64,000 nt of DNA from positions 244,690 through 308,689 of the forward strand of contig NZ_FNPT01000002.1 in the NCBI RefSeq assembly GCF_900107375.1, read 5' to 3'. Below, one piece after another: positions 8,611-16,343 of the stretch. The notes beneath the pieces are model-generated. The model worked only from the letters and a program-made list of their open reading frames with translations. It had not been told where the DNA came from and ran no database searches. Numbering within the stretch: position 1 is the first letter of the stretch; each line of letters opens with the position of its first letter. A program made the position numbers and the translations under genes. This DNA comes from Lysobacter sp. yr284 (GTDB lineage: Bacteria > Pseudomonadota > Gammaproteobacteria > Xanthomonadales > Xanthomonadaceae).

Positions 8611-9420
8611 TCAGGCCGGCGGCGCGTAGCGCCAGTGCCAGGGTTCGTAGACGATGCCGTGCGGGTTGCCGCGCGGGTAGCTCATCGCGAAGCCGTGGCC
8701 GCCGGCCTGTTCGCGCAGCCAGGCGAAGGCGGGCGTGCGTTCGAACGATTCCTCCGCCGGCGGCTCGCCGGGCGCGCCGATGTCCAGCGCCAGCCCGCTG
8801 TGGTGTTCGCTGTAGCCGGGCGCGGCGTTGACGGTGAGGATCTCGCCGACGCTTTGGCCGCGCGCGCGCTTGCGTTCGAAGATGCCCAGTTGGTAGTCGT
8901 GGCTGCGGTAGCCGGAGATCGCCTCGAGCGCGATGCCGTCGCGCAGCGCCGCCTCGCGCAGGTGGGTCCAGGCGCGCGCGGCGGCCGGATGCAGCCACAG
9001 CGGGCGCCGGTAGCGGTCGAAGCCGGCCAGGGCCAGGCGGTCGGGTTCGGCGATCAGGTCCAGGCCGGTGCGCGCCTGGTAGCCGGCGGCGTCAAGGCCG
9101 AGCGCGTCCAGGCGCTGTTCGAGCCGGTCCAGCGGCAGTTCGGCGACCCGCAGCAAGCCTTCGCGGCGGTAGTCGACGATGCGTTCGAGCGCGTCCAGCG
9201 CGGCATCGATGCCGTCCTCGCGCATCAGCCGGTGCACCAGCGGCAGCACGCCTTCGGGCAGGTCGGCGGCGAGGAAGCGGCCGTCGCGCTTACGCCGCAG
9301 CACGTGGCGCGCGCGCGCCAGGGCGCGGGCGTCGGCGTTGCTGCGCGCGCGCAGCAGGCCGCCGGGCCAGAGCTCGATGTCCGGGGTGTTGATCAGGACG
9401 TGGCCGTGTCCGCGCAGCAT
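8611..9420 (-). CDS. M15 (VanY-type) D-alanyl-D-alanine carboxypeptidase-like protein
   Basis: 269-residue protein with an uncharacterised N-terminal half and a C-terminal M15B domain (about 130-269). The zinc-site motif SEHHSGLALDIG (SxHxxGxAxD) and EPWHWRY (ExWHW) supply the metal ligands and catalytic Glu of D,D-/L,D-carboxypeptidases. No signal peptide is visible, so it is either cytoplasmic or exported in another way. ATG 9420 is chosen because TACCCT (9432-9427) lies 6 bp upstream, the layout of a leaderless start; ATG 9456 would add 12 residues. Confidence 0.82.
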   Translation of the reverse strand: MLRGHGHVLINTPDIELWPGGLLRARSNADARALARARHVLRRKRDGRFLAADLPEGVLPLVHRLMREDGIDAALDALERIVDYRREGLLRVAELPLDRLEQRLDALGLDAAGYQARTGLDLIAEPDRLALAGFDRYRRPLWLHPAAARAWTHLREAALRDGIALEAISGYRSHDYQLGIFERKRARGQSVGEILTVNAAPGYSEHHSGLALDIGAPGEPPAEESFERTPAFAWLREQAGGHGFAMSYPRGNPHGIVYEPWHWRYAPPA

Positions 9421-9494
9421 GCGGGCAGGGTAGCGCGCATGCGGGCGGCCTGCCACGGTGGCGGCGGTCGTTGGCAGCGGGAAGTGCGCCGTGG

Positions 9495-9592
9495 TTGCGT
9501 TGTCGCGGTCGCGGCTCGCGCCGCTCCTGCAGGGAGCAACCGTAGCCGCGATTCAGACTGCAGGAGCGGCGCGAGCCGCGACCGCGACAACG
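9495..9592. repeat. Family-1 REP-like inverted pair
   Basis: Arms at about 9501-9531 and 9559-9588 are inverted copies of the 29-bp family-1 unit, here in the opposite relative orientation to the pair at 6.1 kb (loop ends face each other). The pair fills the gap between the M15 peptidase and the DUF4177 gene. Confidence 0.85.
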
Positions 9593-9613
9593 CGCCAACG
9601 ACGAAAGCCGCCC

Positions 9614-9793
9614 TCAGCCCGGCCGCTTGAAGTAAAGCCGCGTCCCCAACACGCCCGGATCGTGTTCCGCCGCGACCAGCTCCCAGCCCAGCGCGCCCTG
9701 GCGGTCGAGCTCTTCCTGGATGCGCTCGCGCATCGGCGCCTCGAACAGCTTGTAGGTCAGTTCGATGACGAGGTGCTTCCACTGCTGGCTCAT
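9614..9793 (-). CDS. Small DUF4177-like protein
   Basis: 59-residue protein starting [17 protein letters not shown]. The middle reads [18 protein letters not shown] and the end [11 protein letters not shown]. The GWELV core and terminal YFKRP are the DUF4177 pattern, a small alpha-beta fold of unknown role. Its ATG overlaps the stop of the ribbon-helix-helix gene (ATGA at 9793-9790), making it the last gene of the SPFH operon. Short but well supported by the overlap and family match. Confidence 0.82.
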   Translation of the reverse strand: MSQQWKHLVIELTYKLFEAPMRERIQEELDRQGALGWELVAAEHDPGVLGTRLYFKRPG

Positions 9794-9978
9794 GCGTCTT
9801 CCTCGGGGGACGGGGGCGGCGGTTCCTGGCGCGGCAGGCGGCCGTTCCTGCGCAGCGCATCGCGCAGCACATATTCGATCTGGGCGTTGAGCGAACGCAA
9901 CTCGTCGTCGGCCCAGCGTTGCGCCGCGGCCAGCACTTCGGCGTTGATCCGCAGCGGATAGGCTTTCTTCTCGCTCAC
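9790..9978 (-). CDS. Arc-type ribbon-helix-helix DNA-binding protein
   Basis: 62 residues, GTG start. [20 protein letters not shown] forms the beta ribbon and first helix; [20 protein letters not shown] is the second helix with the RSLNAQIE signature of Arc/MetJ-like regulators. The tail is Pro/acidic. RHH dimers read short palindromes with the ribbon, and two tandem TTGATATCAA sites sit in front of this operon (11258-11278), so autoregulation is the simplest inference. It overlaps its neighbours by 4 bp on each side. Confidence 0.88.
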   Translation of the reverse strand: MSEKKAYPLRINAEVLAAAQRWADDELRSLNAQIEYVLRDALRRNGRLPRQEPPPPSPEEDA

Positions 9979-10346
9979 TGCCGGCCGGCCCGCGGGTCGT
10001 CGCGCGGGGCGCGGTAGTCGCGCTTGAGCCGCGACAGCGCGACCAGCATCGTCACCGCCAGCCCGTTGACCGAGACCAGCAACAGCACGGTGACGACGAG
10101 GACGCGGTTGTAGTCGCCGTGGGCCCAGTAGAAGCCGAGCGCGGCCAGGAACATCGAGATCGCCACCAGCGCCAGCAGCCGGGCGAAGCGCGCGGCGACG
10201 GCGGCCGGGTCGCGCAGGCGCGAGGCGTCCAGGCCGTTGATCAGGTGCAGGTTGCCGCGCGCGACCAGGACCGCGGCGACCAGCACCGGCAGGCCGCTGA
10301 CCGCCATGATCAGCGGCAGCACCAGCGCGTTGTCGGGCAGGTTCAT
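9975..10346 (-). CDS. Small membrane protein of the SPFH operon (DUF3784-like)
   Basis: 123 residues with three hydrophobic segments (about 8-28, 57-75 and 80-105). The segment after helix 1, [20 protein letters not shown], then [15 protein letters not shown], resembles the DUF3784 layout, though this family assignment is tentative. It lies 10 bp after the SPFH gene, and its stop overlaps the regulator's GTG start. It probably works with the SPFH protein in the membrane; no catalytic motif is visible. Confidence 0.75.
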   Translation of the reverse strand: MNLPDNALVLPLIMAVSGLPVLVAAVLVARGNLHLINGLDASRLRDPAAVAARFARLLALVAISMFLAALGFYWAHGDYNRVLVVTVLLLVSVNGLAVTMLVALSRLKRDYRAPRDDPRAGRQ

Positions 10347-10356
10347 CGCGGCGCCC

Positions 10357-11229
10357 TCAGTACAGGCTGCCGGTGTTGACGATGGGCTGGGTGCCGCGTT
10401 CGCCGCACAGCACCACCAGCAGGTTGCTGACCATCTGCGCCTTGCGCTCCTCGTCGAGCTGGACCACGCCGTTCTTCTGCAGCTCGGCCAGGGCCATCTC
10501 GACCATGCCGACCGCGCCGGCGACGATGCGGGTGCGCGCGGCGATCACCGCGTTGGCCTGCTGGCGCTGCAGCATCGCCTGGGCGATCTCCGGCGCGTAG
10601 GCCAGGTGGCTGATGCGCGCGTCGATGACGCTGACGCCGGCGTCGGCCAGGCGTTCCTGCAGTTCCTGCTTGAGGTGCAGCGAGATCTCGTTGGCGTGGC
10701 TGCGCAGCGACAGCTGGCCCTCCTCGTGCTGGTCGTAGGGATAGCTGGTGGCCATCGCCCGCAGCGCGGATTCGGACTGGATATGGACGAAGGTCTCGTA
10801 GTCGTCGACGTTGTAGACCGCCTCGGCCGAATCCACCACCTGCCACACGATCACCGCGGCGATCTCGATCGGGCTGCCGTCGAGTTCGTTGACCTTGAGC
10901 TTGCCGCTCTCGAAGTTGCGCACGCGCTGGCTGACCTTGCGCTTGGCGTACAGCGGGTTGTTCCAGCGCAGGCCGTTGTCCTTGACCGTGCCGACGTACT
11001 TGCCGAACAGGCTCAGCACCGCGGCCTGGTTGGGCTCGACCATGTACAGCCCGGCCAGGCAGACCAGGGCCAGCACGGCCACGGCGACGAAGGCCAGCGC
11101 GCCGAAGGTGACCGGGCTGTCGGGGCCGGTGACGGTGGCGATGAAGCCGTAGCCGCAGCCGAGCAGGACCAGCAGCAGGACGAGCAGGGCCGGGATGCCG
11201 GGCAGGGACTGGATGGGGTTTTCTTTCAT
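10357..11229 (-). CDS. SPFH/band 7 domain membrane protein
   Basis: 290-residue stomatin/prohibitin-type protein. Two membrane helices occupy about residues 10-30 and 43-65. [20 protein letters not shown] starts the SPFH domain (about 66-250), with [20 protein letters not shown] as a typical strand and the Ala-rich helix [24 protein letters not shown] proteins form ring-like scaffolds that organise membrane microdomains or hold proteases and quality-control factors. It leads a four-gene operon ending in a regulator and DUF4177. Confidence 0.9.
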   Translation of the reverse strand: MKENPIQSLPGIPALLVLLLVLLGCGYGFIATVTGPDSPVTFGALAFVAVAVLALVCLAGLYMVEPNQAAVLSLFGKYVGTVKDNGLRWNNPLYAKRKVSQRVRNFESGKLKVNELDGSPIEIAAVIVWQVVDSAEAVYNVDDYETFVHIQSESALRAMATSYPYDQHEEGQLSLRSHANEISLHLKQELQERLADAGVSVIDARISHLAYAPEIAQAMLQRQQANAVIAARTRIVAGAVGMVEMALAELQKNGVVQLDEERKAQMVSNLLVVLCGERGTQPIVNTGSLY

Positions 11230-11257
11230 GGCGGCTCGTCCTTGGGAACTGGATGTA

Positions 11258-11278
11258 TTGATATCAAATTGATATCAA
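11258..11278 (-). promoter_or_regulatory. Tandem TTGATATCAA operator upstream of the SPFH operon
   Basis: Two perfect 10-bp palindromes, TTGATATCAA at 11258-11267 and 11269-11278, are separated by one base, so their centres are 11 bp (one helical turn) apart. They lie 29-49 bp before the SPFH start codon. This spacing is what cooperative ribbon-helix-helix dimers use, and the operon encodes such a protein. The -10 and -35 elements could not be assigned with confidence. Confidence 0.75.
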
Positions 11279-11317
11279 GTCGTCAGCTGCCGTCCGTCGG
11301 AATCGGCCGAGGCCCCC

Positions 11318-11468
11318 TGTAGGAGCGGCGCGAGCCGCGACCGCGGAGTGGCCGCTCGCGGCGGAACTCTTGGGGGCTGGATGGGGAAGGCCACCGATTG
11401 GACGGGCTTCGGGGGAGGGCGCTGGCGTGCGTCGCTTCGGTTGTTCGCGGCTCGCGCCGCTACTACAG
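11318..11468. repeat. Family-1 REP-like arms
   Basis: One full arm at 11318-11346 (TGTAGGAGCGGCGCGAGCCG...) and a diverged inverted arm at about 11446-11468 (CGGCTCGCGCCGCTACTACA), separated by ~100 bp. They lie between the SPFH promoter region and the convergent end of the 11.5-kb gene. Confidence 0.78.
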
Positions 11469-11481
11469 GGAGTGAACCGGC

Positions 11482-12522
11482 TTACGGAGCGATCCGGTAC
11501 AGCGGCGCCGGGATGAACTCGCCGGTGGCGTAGAGGAAGCGGCCGTCGGCCGACCAGCCCAGCGCCTCGGCCTGCGGCAGCCACGGCAGTTCGCTGACCC
11601 GCGGCGCGCCGGCCACGGCCTGGGCCCAGTCCTGTTGCGGCTGGCGCGGGTACAGCAGCAGGTAGCGGTAGGTCATCACCGCCAGGGTGCGACCGTCGGG
11701 CGAGACGTCGGCGGCGGTGACCTGGCCCTGGATCCGGGCCCGGAACGGGTTGTTCTGGCGCAGCTGCGCGTCGGGCTCGGGAATGCCGGCCAGATCGCCG
11801 AGCCGGGTCGCGGTCTGCAGGGCGTTGCCGGCCGGCATCAGCGGCAGCGAGAACAGCTCCGGCGGCTGGCGTTTCTTGGAGATCAGCAACACCTGCCGGC
11901 GCGCCACGTCGACCGCCACCGCCTCGCAATCGCGCGCGCCGTCGGGCCAGCGGAAGGCGATCGACCAGGCCGGCTTGAGCCGCGCGTTCTCGATCCTGTC
12001 CGGCTCTTCGATGATGTGCAGCTGCAGGCTGCGGCGCAGGCCGCCGTTGTCGCCGGTGTCGGCGATCAGCAGGTAATGGCGGCCGTCGAGCTCGAAGGCG
12101 GCCATGTCCTCCCAGTCGGTCTTGATCACGCCCTCGATCCGCGCGGTGGCCAGGCGGTCGCCGTTCTCGGCCACAGCGAACAGGCGCTCGGGGTTGCCGC
12201 CGTCGTCGTGCATCCACAGCACGCCGGGGTGCCGGCGCGAGGCGGCCAGGCCGCTGATCTCCGACAGTTGCGGGTCCAGCAGCATCCCGGCCAGCTCGCG
12301 GGTGCCCGGCGCGGGCGGCTGGGCGCGGTGCGCGCGCCACAGCATCCACCCGCCGGCGAGCGCGGCCGCGAGCAGCGCGCCGGCGGCCAGCCAGCGCCAG
12401 CGGCGCGGCGCGCGCGCGCCGCCCGGGACGGCGGAGACAGCAGGGGCGGCGACACGCTCGGCGTGCCGTTCGGACGCGGGGGACATGGCCGACAGCATCG
12501 CATGCGCCCCCGGCGCCGCCAT
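11482..12522 (-). CDS. Membrane-anchored beta-propeller-like protein of unknown function
   Basis: Up to 346 residues. One membrane helix (about 43-62, [20 protein letters not shown]) is followed by a repeat-rich extracytoplasmic domain. Motifs such as [46 protein letters not shown] and [21 protein letters not shown] look like propeller blades of the NHL/SdiA-regulated kind. Several ATGs (12522, 12498, 12486) could be the start; 12498 has a GGGGG stretch 8 bp upstream. It is divergent from purT with a short shared intergenic region. Function not identifiable. Confidence 0.75.
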   Translation of the reverse strand: MAAPGAHAMLSAMSPASERHAERVAAPAVSAVPGGARAPRRWRWLAAGALLAAALAGGWMLWRAHRAQPPAPGTRELAGMLLDPQLSEISGLAASRRHPGVLWMHDDGGNPERLFAVAENGDRLATARIEGVIKTDWEDMAAFELDGRHYLLIADTGDNGGLRRSLQLHIIEEPDRIENARLKPAWSIAFRWPDGARDCEAVAVDVARRQVLLISKKRQPPELFSLPLMPAGNALQTATRLGDLAGIPEPDAQLRQNNPFRARIQGQVTAADVSPDGRTLAVMTYRYLLLYPRQPQQDWAQAVAGAPRVSELPWLPQAEALGWSADGRFLYATGEFIPAPLYRIAP

Positions 12523-12597
12523 AGCCCGGCAAGGCCGCGGCGGACGCGGAAAGTTAGACTAGGCTCATCCGCCCCATCGTTTTCGAGGTTGCACGCC

Positions 12598-13797
12598 ATG
12601 ACCACGCTCGGCACGCCGTTGTCCCCGCACGCTTACCGCGTGCTCCTGCTCGGTTCGGGCGAACTGGGCAAGGAGGTGGCGATCGAGCTGCAGCGCTTCG
12701 GCGTGGAAGTGATCGCCGCCGACCGCTACGCCGACGCGCCGGCGATGCAGGTGGCCCACCGCAGCCACGTGCTCGACATGCTCGACGGCCAGGCCGTGCG
12801 CGCGTTGATCGCGGCCGAGCGGCCGAACCTGATCGTGCCGGAGATCGAGGCCATCCACACCCAGACCCTGGTCGAGCTGGAAGACGAGTTCGCCCGCCGC
12901 GGCAGCGACACCCGGGTGATCCCGACCGCGCGCGCCGCGCGCCTGACCATGGACCGCGAAGGCATCCGCCGCCTCGCCGCCGAGACCCTGACGCTGGCGA
13001 CCTCGCCGTACCGCTTCGTCGACACGCTCGAGGACTACCGCGCCGCGGTGGCCGAGATCGGCCTGCCGTGCGTGGTCAAGCCGGTGATGTCGTCCTCGGG
13101 CAAGGGCCAGAGCCTGGTGCGCGGCGAAGCCGACATCGACAAGGCCTGGGACTACGCCCAGACCGGCGGCCGCGCCGGCGCGGGGCGGGTCATCGTCGAG
13201 GGCTTCATCGACTTCGACTACGAGATCACCCTGCTGACCGTGCGCCACGCCGGCGGCACCACCTTCTGCGCGCCGATCGGCCACCTGCAGCGCGACGGCG
13301 ACTACCGCGAGAGCTGGCAGCCGCAGCCGATGAATCCGGTGGCGCTGGCGCGCGCGCAGGAGATCGCCCGCGCGATCACCGACGACCTCGGCGGCTACGG
13401 CGTGTTCGGCGTGGAGCTGTTCGTCAAGGGCGACGAGGTCTGGTTCAGCGAAGTCTCGCCGCGCCCGCACGACACCGGCCTGGTCACCCTGATCTCGCAG
13501 GACCTGAGCGAATTCGCGCTGCACGCGCGCGCGATCCTCGGCCTGCCGATCCCGACCATCCGCGAACACGGCCCGTCCGCGTCCTGCGCGGTGCTGGCGC
13601 AGGGCCACGGCGTGCCGGTGTTCTCCGGCGTGGATGCGGCGCTGGGCCAGACCGACACCCAACTGCGCCTGTTCGGCAAGCCGCGCGTGGAAGGCCACCG
13701 CCGCGTCGCGGTGACCTTGGCGCTGGGCGGCGACATCGACGAAGCCCGCGCCAAGGCGCGCGAAGCCGCCGCGCAGTTGCGGATCGAATTGCGCTGA
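12598..13797 (+). CDS. purT: Formate-dependent phosphoribosylglycinamide formyltransferase
   Basis: 399-residue ATP-grasp enzyme that makes formyl-GAR from GAR, formate and ATP in purine synthesis. The N-terminal [26 protein letters not shown] is the preATP-grasp domain, [16 protein letters not shown] is the ATP-binding loop, and the metal-binding region reads [25 protein letters not shown]. Length matches the family (about 390-400). ATG 12598 gives the standard N-terminus. TTAGACTAGGCT at about 12553-12564 contains a possible -10 (TAGACT). The next gene follows after 40 bp. Confidence 0.96.
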   Translation: MTTLGTPLSPHAYRVLLLGSGELGKEVAIELQRFGVEVIAADRYADAPAMQVAHRSHVLDMLDGQAVRALIAAERPNLIVPEIEAIHTQTLVELEDEFARRGSDTRVIPTARAARLTMDREGIRRLAAETLTLATSPYRFVDTLEDYRAAVAEIGLPCVVKPVMSSSGKGQSLVRGEADIDKAWDYAQTGGRAGAGRVIVEGFIDFDYEITLLTVRHAGGTTFCAPIGHLQRDGDYRESWQPQPMNPVALARAQEIARAITDDLGGYGVFGVELFVKGDEVWFSEVSPRPHDTGLVTLISQDLSEFALHARAILGLPIPTIREHGPSASCAVLAQGHGVPVFSGVDAALGQTDTQLRLFGKPRVEGHRRVAVTLALGGDIDEARAKAREAAAQLRIELR

Positions 13798-13837
13798 GCG
13801 TTGTCCAAACCGCACGACCCTTCGCACCGGAGCGACG

Positions 13838-14278
13838 ATGAACGAGACCCAGGGCTACGCCGTGTTCTTCTTCCCGCAGGCGCTGGAAGCGCTGGGCGAG
13901 GCCATCCGCCCGTACCTGCTCGACGGCCCCGGCGGCCCGCACGTGCTGTGCAAGGAGATCGACACCGGCGGCGCGTTCACCGAGATGACCCTGGAAGGCC
14001 GCACCTCCGAAGGCCGCGACCTGACCCTGGAACTGATGGTGCCCGGCAACATGGTGCGGATGATCGTCTCCGCGCACGGCGAAGGCTCGTTCGGCTTCGG
14101 CCCGCGCATCGCCCGTCCGGCGGCGAAGCCGGCGAGCGCGCCGGCCGCGGCGCCCGCATCGGCTCCCGCACCGGCGCAACCGCAGTCGCCGCCGGCGGTG
14201 CCGACGCCGCAAGCGCCCGCGCCGGCGGTGCCCGACGCACCGGCGCCGGTGATCGCGGGCGACGACAAGCCGAAGTAA
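13838..14278 (+). CDS. Conserved hypothetical protein with Ala/Pro-rich tail
   Basis: 146 residues. The first ~85 form a compact, possibly globular domain (ETQGYAVFFFPQALEALGEA, then GAFTEMTLEGRTSEGRDLTLEL and VPGNMVRMIVSAHGEGSFGF). The last ~60 are a low-complexity Ala/Pro linker ending in GDDKPK. There is no signal peptide or membrane helix. GGAG lies 6 bp before the ATG. It sits 40 bp after purT and is probably co-transcribed with it. Not recognised as a characterised family. Confidence 0.72.
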   Translation: MNETQGYAVFFFPQALEALGEAIRPYLLDGPGGPHVLCKEIDTGGAFTEMTLEGRTSEGRDLTLELMVPGNMVRMIVSAHGEGSFGFGPRIARPAAKPASAPAAAPASAPAPAQPQSPPAVPTPQAPAPAVPDAPAPVIAGDDKPK

Positions 14279-14297
14279 GCCCGCGGCGATACCGCTG

Positions 14298-14384
14298 TTG
14301 TGGGAGGGTCTTCAGGCCCGACGCTTTTGTTTCAAGTCGCGCCGAGCTGAAACCACAGCGTCGGGCCTGAAGGCCCTCCCACAA
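14298..14384. repeat. Family-2 REP-like inverted pair
   Basis: Arms TGTGGGAGGGTCTTCAGGCC... (14299-14328) and its inverted copy (about 14355-14383) flank a short loop. Family 2 recurs at 14.87, 21.5, 32.8-32.9 and 40.7 kb. Its long stem is preceded by no promoter and could end transcription from the upstream gene or protect its 3' end. Confidence 0.85.
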
Positions 14385-14447
14385 AAAGTCGGAAAGCGAC
14401 GCGCGAGATCGGGTGGCTCGCTCCCGCCTCCTGGGGTTACCCTGCGC

Positions 14448-14473
14448 ACGGCCGCGAGAACGCGGCCGTTTTT
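14448..14473 (+). terminator. Hairpin with T-run just before the 14.5-kb gene
   Basis: A 9-bp stem ACGGCCGCG/CGCGGCCGT with an AGAA loop (14448-14469) is followed by four more T residues. It ends only 20 bp before the ATG at 14494, and TACCCT at 14438-14443 upstream could be a -10. It may be the terminator of the preceding transcription unit or a leader hairpin of the following mRNA. Confidence 0.65.
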
Positions 14474-14493
14474 CGTTCACAAGGATTCGTGCC

Positions 14494-14847
14494 ATGCAAG
14501 GCGACACCATCGCGCTCTACCGCCCCGTCGGCCCCAACGAACTCGCGCGCCTGCGCGAAAACGCATTCAAACGCTGGCCGCCGCGCCTGCCGGAACAGCC
14601 GATCTTTTATCCGGTCACCAACGAGCGTTACGCCGCCGAGATCGCCGAGCGCTGGAACGTCAAGGACAGCGGCTATGGCGCGGTGACCCGCTTCGAGGTC
14701 GATGCGCAGTTCATGGCCCGCTATCCGATCCAGAAAGTCGGTGGCGCGCACCACACCGAGTGGTGGGTACCGGCGGAAGAGTTGGAGGCGCTCAACGACC
14801 GCATCGTCGGCGTCATCGAAATCGTGCGCGAATTTCGCGCCGAGTGA
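14494..14847 (+). CDS. ADP-ribosylation/crystallin J1-like hypothetical protein
   Basis: 117 residues: MQGDTIALYRPVGPNELARL, then FKRWPPRLPEQPIFYPVTNE, YAAEIAERWNVKDSGYGAVT and QKVGGAHHTEWWVPAEELEA. This matches a small conserved bacterial family often labelled ADP-ribosylation/crystallin J1, whose function is unknown. AAGGA is 9 bp before the ATG. It stands alone between two family-2 repeat pairs and follows a hairpin with a T-run. Confidence 0.75.
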   Translation: MQGDTIALYRPVGPNELARLRENAFKRWPPRLPEQPIFYPVTNERYAAEIAERWNVKDSGYGAVTRFEVDAQFMARYPIQKVGGAHHTEWWVPAEELEALNDRIVGVIEIVREFRAE

Positions 14848-14867
14848 AGCGGCAATGGCTTGTTGAT

Positions 14868-14953
14868 TGTGGGAGGGCCTTCAGGCCCGACGCTTTCCGA
14901 CCCGATCGCCGCGACCTGAGCCGAACGCGTCGGGGCTGAAGCCCCTCCCACAA
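14868..14953. repeat. Family-2 REP-like inverted pair
   Basis: Left arm at about 14868-14896 (TGTGGGAGGGCCTTCAGGCC...) and inverted right arm at about 14926-14953 lie between the 14.5-kb gene and the convergent SUKH gene. The two family-2 pairs flank one gene on both sides. Confidence 0.85.
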
Positions 14954-15021
14954 CAGCGGGCCGTCCACGCCGGGACCGTCCGCTGCGGTTGCGGCGAACC
15001 CGCCTCGCGCCGATGCGTCCC

Positions 15022-15369
15022 TCAATCCACTGCGCAACCGCCGTCGACCCACGCTTGCAAGCCGGCGGCGACCGCGACGAAATCCGCCTCGCTCATGCTG
15101 CCGTGGCCGACCACGAACACGGTCGGCGGCGTCAGTGCGCCGTGGACCACGACCGCGCGCCCGCCGCCGTCGTCGCCGAGGGTCAGGTAACCGGGGCAGT
15201 ATTCGCGGGTTTCGTAGGTTTCGTTGCGCTCGACGATCTCATCGGCCGGATAGAGCCGCACCGCGCCGATCTCGCGGCCGCCGTGGGCGAGCACGAACGC
15301 GCGCAGCGGTTCGGCCAGCGGTGCGCCGTACCAGCATTCGACCGCGGCCCACGCCGCCGCGCCGCTCAT
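15022..15369 (-). CDS. SMI1/KNR4 (SUKH-1)-like protein
   Basis: 115 residues. AAAWAAVECWYGAPLAEPLR is followed by FVLAHGGREIGAVRLYPADE, VERNETYETREYCPGYLTLG and DDGGGRAVVV, the SUKH-1 pattern of an LxxHGG turn and a GDDGGG turn. SUKH domains commonly act as immunity or peptide/protein-binding modules. The ATG overlaps the stop of the ATP-grasp gene by ATGA, so both are co-translated. No partner toxin is seen nearby, so the immunity role is only a possibility. Confidence 0.78.
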   Translation of the reverse strand: MSGAAAWAAVECWYGAPLAEPLRAFVLAHGGREIGAVRLYPADEIVERNETYETREYCPGYLTLGDDGGGRAVVVHGALTPPTVFVVGHGSMSEADFVAVAAGLQAWVDGGCAVD

Positions 15370-16166
15370 CCCTGCGCCGCGAAGTGCGCGGTCGCCGCGG
15401 CGACGATCTTCTCGATGTCGTGCGCGTAGAACCCCGACGAGTTGAAGGTGTTGAACTCGATCACCTTGTAGCCCTCGTCGGTCAGCGCCACGTCCATGAC
15501 GCAGGTGCGGTGCGGCAGCCAGCCGTCGGCCAGCGCCTGCGCCGTCCCGTACAGTTCCGGCCGCGCGACCGCGTTGGCCAGGCGTTGGCCGGCGATGCGG
15601 TAGGACGAACCGTCCACCACGCGGCCGTCGACCACGAAGAAACGCCACTCGCCGTGCAGCCTCTGCACCGGCGCCACGATCACTTCGGTCTCGGCGTCGA
15701 AGCTGTAGTTGCCCGAATCCACGCTGCTCATCCAGCGGCGGATCTCGCGGGCCACGGTCACGGTGCCGTCGAAATGCTTGAGGTCCTGCACCGGCCGCAC
15801 GAACCAGACGCTGTCCTCGTCCTCGCCCTGCATCGCGGCCATGCACTCGCGCACGCTCATCTGCCGCACGCGCTGGTTGAGCATGTCGTCGCGATGGCGG
15901 TTCCAGGCGTCGACCCGGAACGCGGCCTCGTCGAAGCACAGCCCGCGCCAGCCGCGTTTCTGCGCCAGCCGGGTGAGCTTGGTCGCGCCGTAGGGAATCA
16001 CCACGCCGTCGAGCGGCGGCACTTGGTTGCCGAGTTCGTCGCAGAACGGAACGACGACGATTTCCTGCACGCGCGCGCCGGCGTCCTCGGCGGCCGCCCA
16101 GACCCGGCGGATCTGCTCGTCGGCGATGAAATTGGTCTGGATGGCCCAGGTGACGGTCGTGCTCAT
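15366..16166 (-). CDS. ATP-grasp protein, R2K-clade (DUF4343)-like
   Basis: 266-residue probable ATP-grasp ligase. From MSTTVTWAIQTNFIADEQIR the protein continues with an N-terminal domain and a C-terminal ATP-grasp core: EVIVAPVQRLHGEWRFFVVD, GSSYRIAGQRLANAV, and CVMDVALTDEGYKVIEFNTF with the metal-binding E-N pair (IEFNTFNSSGFY). This is the layout of the R2K ATP-grasp clade, thought to ligate amino acids to peptides. ATG 16166 is preferred over 16217, which adds an Arg-rich tail. Coupled to the SUKH-like gene. Confidence 0.78.
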   Translation of the reverse strand: MSTTVTWAIQTNFIADEQIRRVWAAAEDAGARVQEIVVVPFCDELGNQVPPLDGVVIPYGATKLTRLAQKRGWRGLCFDEAAFRVDAWNRHRDDMLNQRVRQMSVRECMAAMQGEDEDSVWFVRPVQDLKHFDGTVTVAREIRRWMSSVDSGNYSFDAETEVIVAPVQRLHGEWRFFVVDGRVVDGSSYRIAGQRLANAVARPELYGTAQALADGWLPHRTCVMDVALTDEGYKVIEFNTFNSSGFYAHDIEKIVAAATAHFAAQG

Positions 16167-16343
16167 GTCGAATCCTTGCGTTGCGCGTTCGCCGCCCATC
16201 CTGGGGCGGCGCGTCATGCTAGCGCGTCGATGCCGGAGCGAAAGACGCCGACCGTTCGGCGACGACGGAAGGCCCGGCCGAAGCGCGCTACCGCTGGCGG
16301 CGGCGATGCGGCGACCGTCGACGGACGGCTGCTGCGGGCGGGC

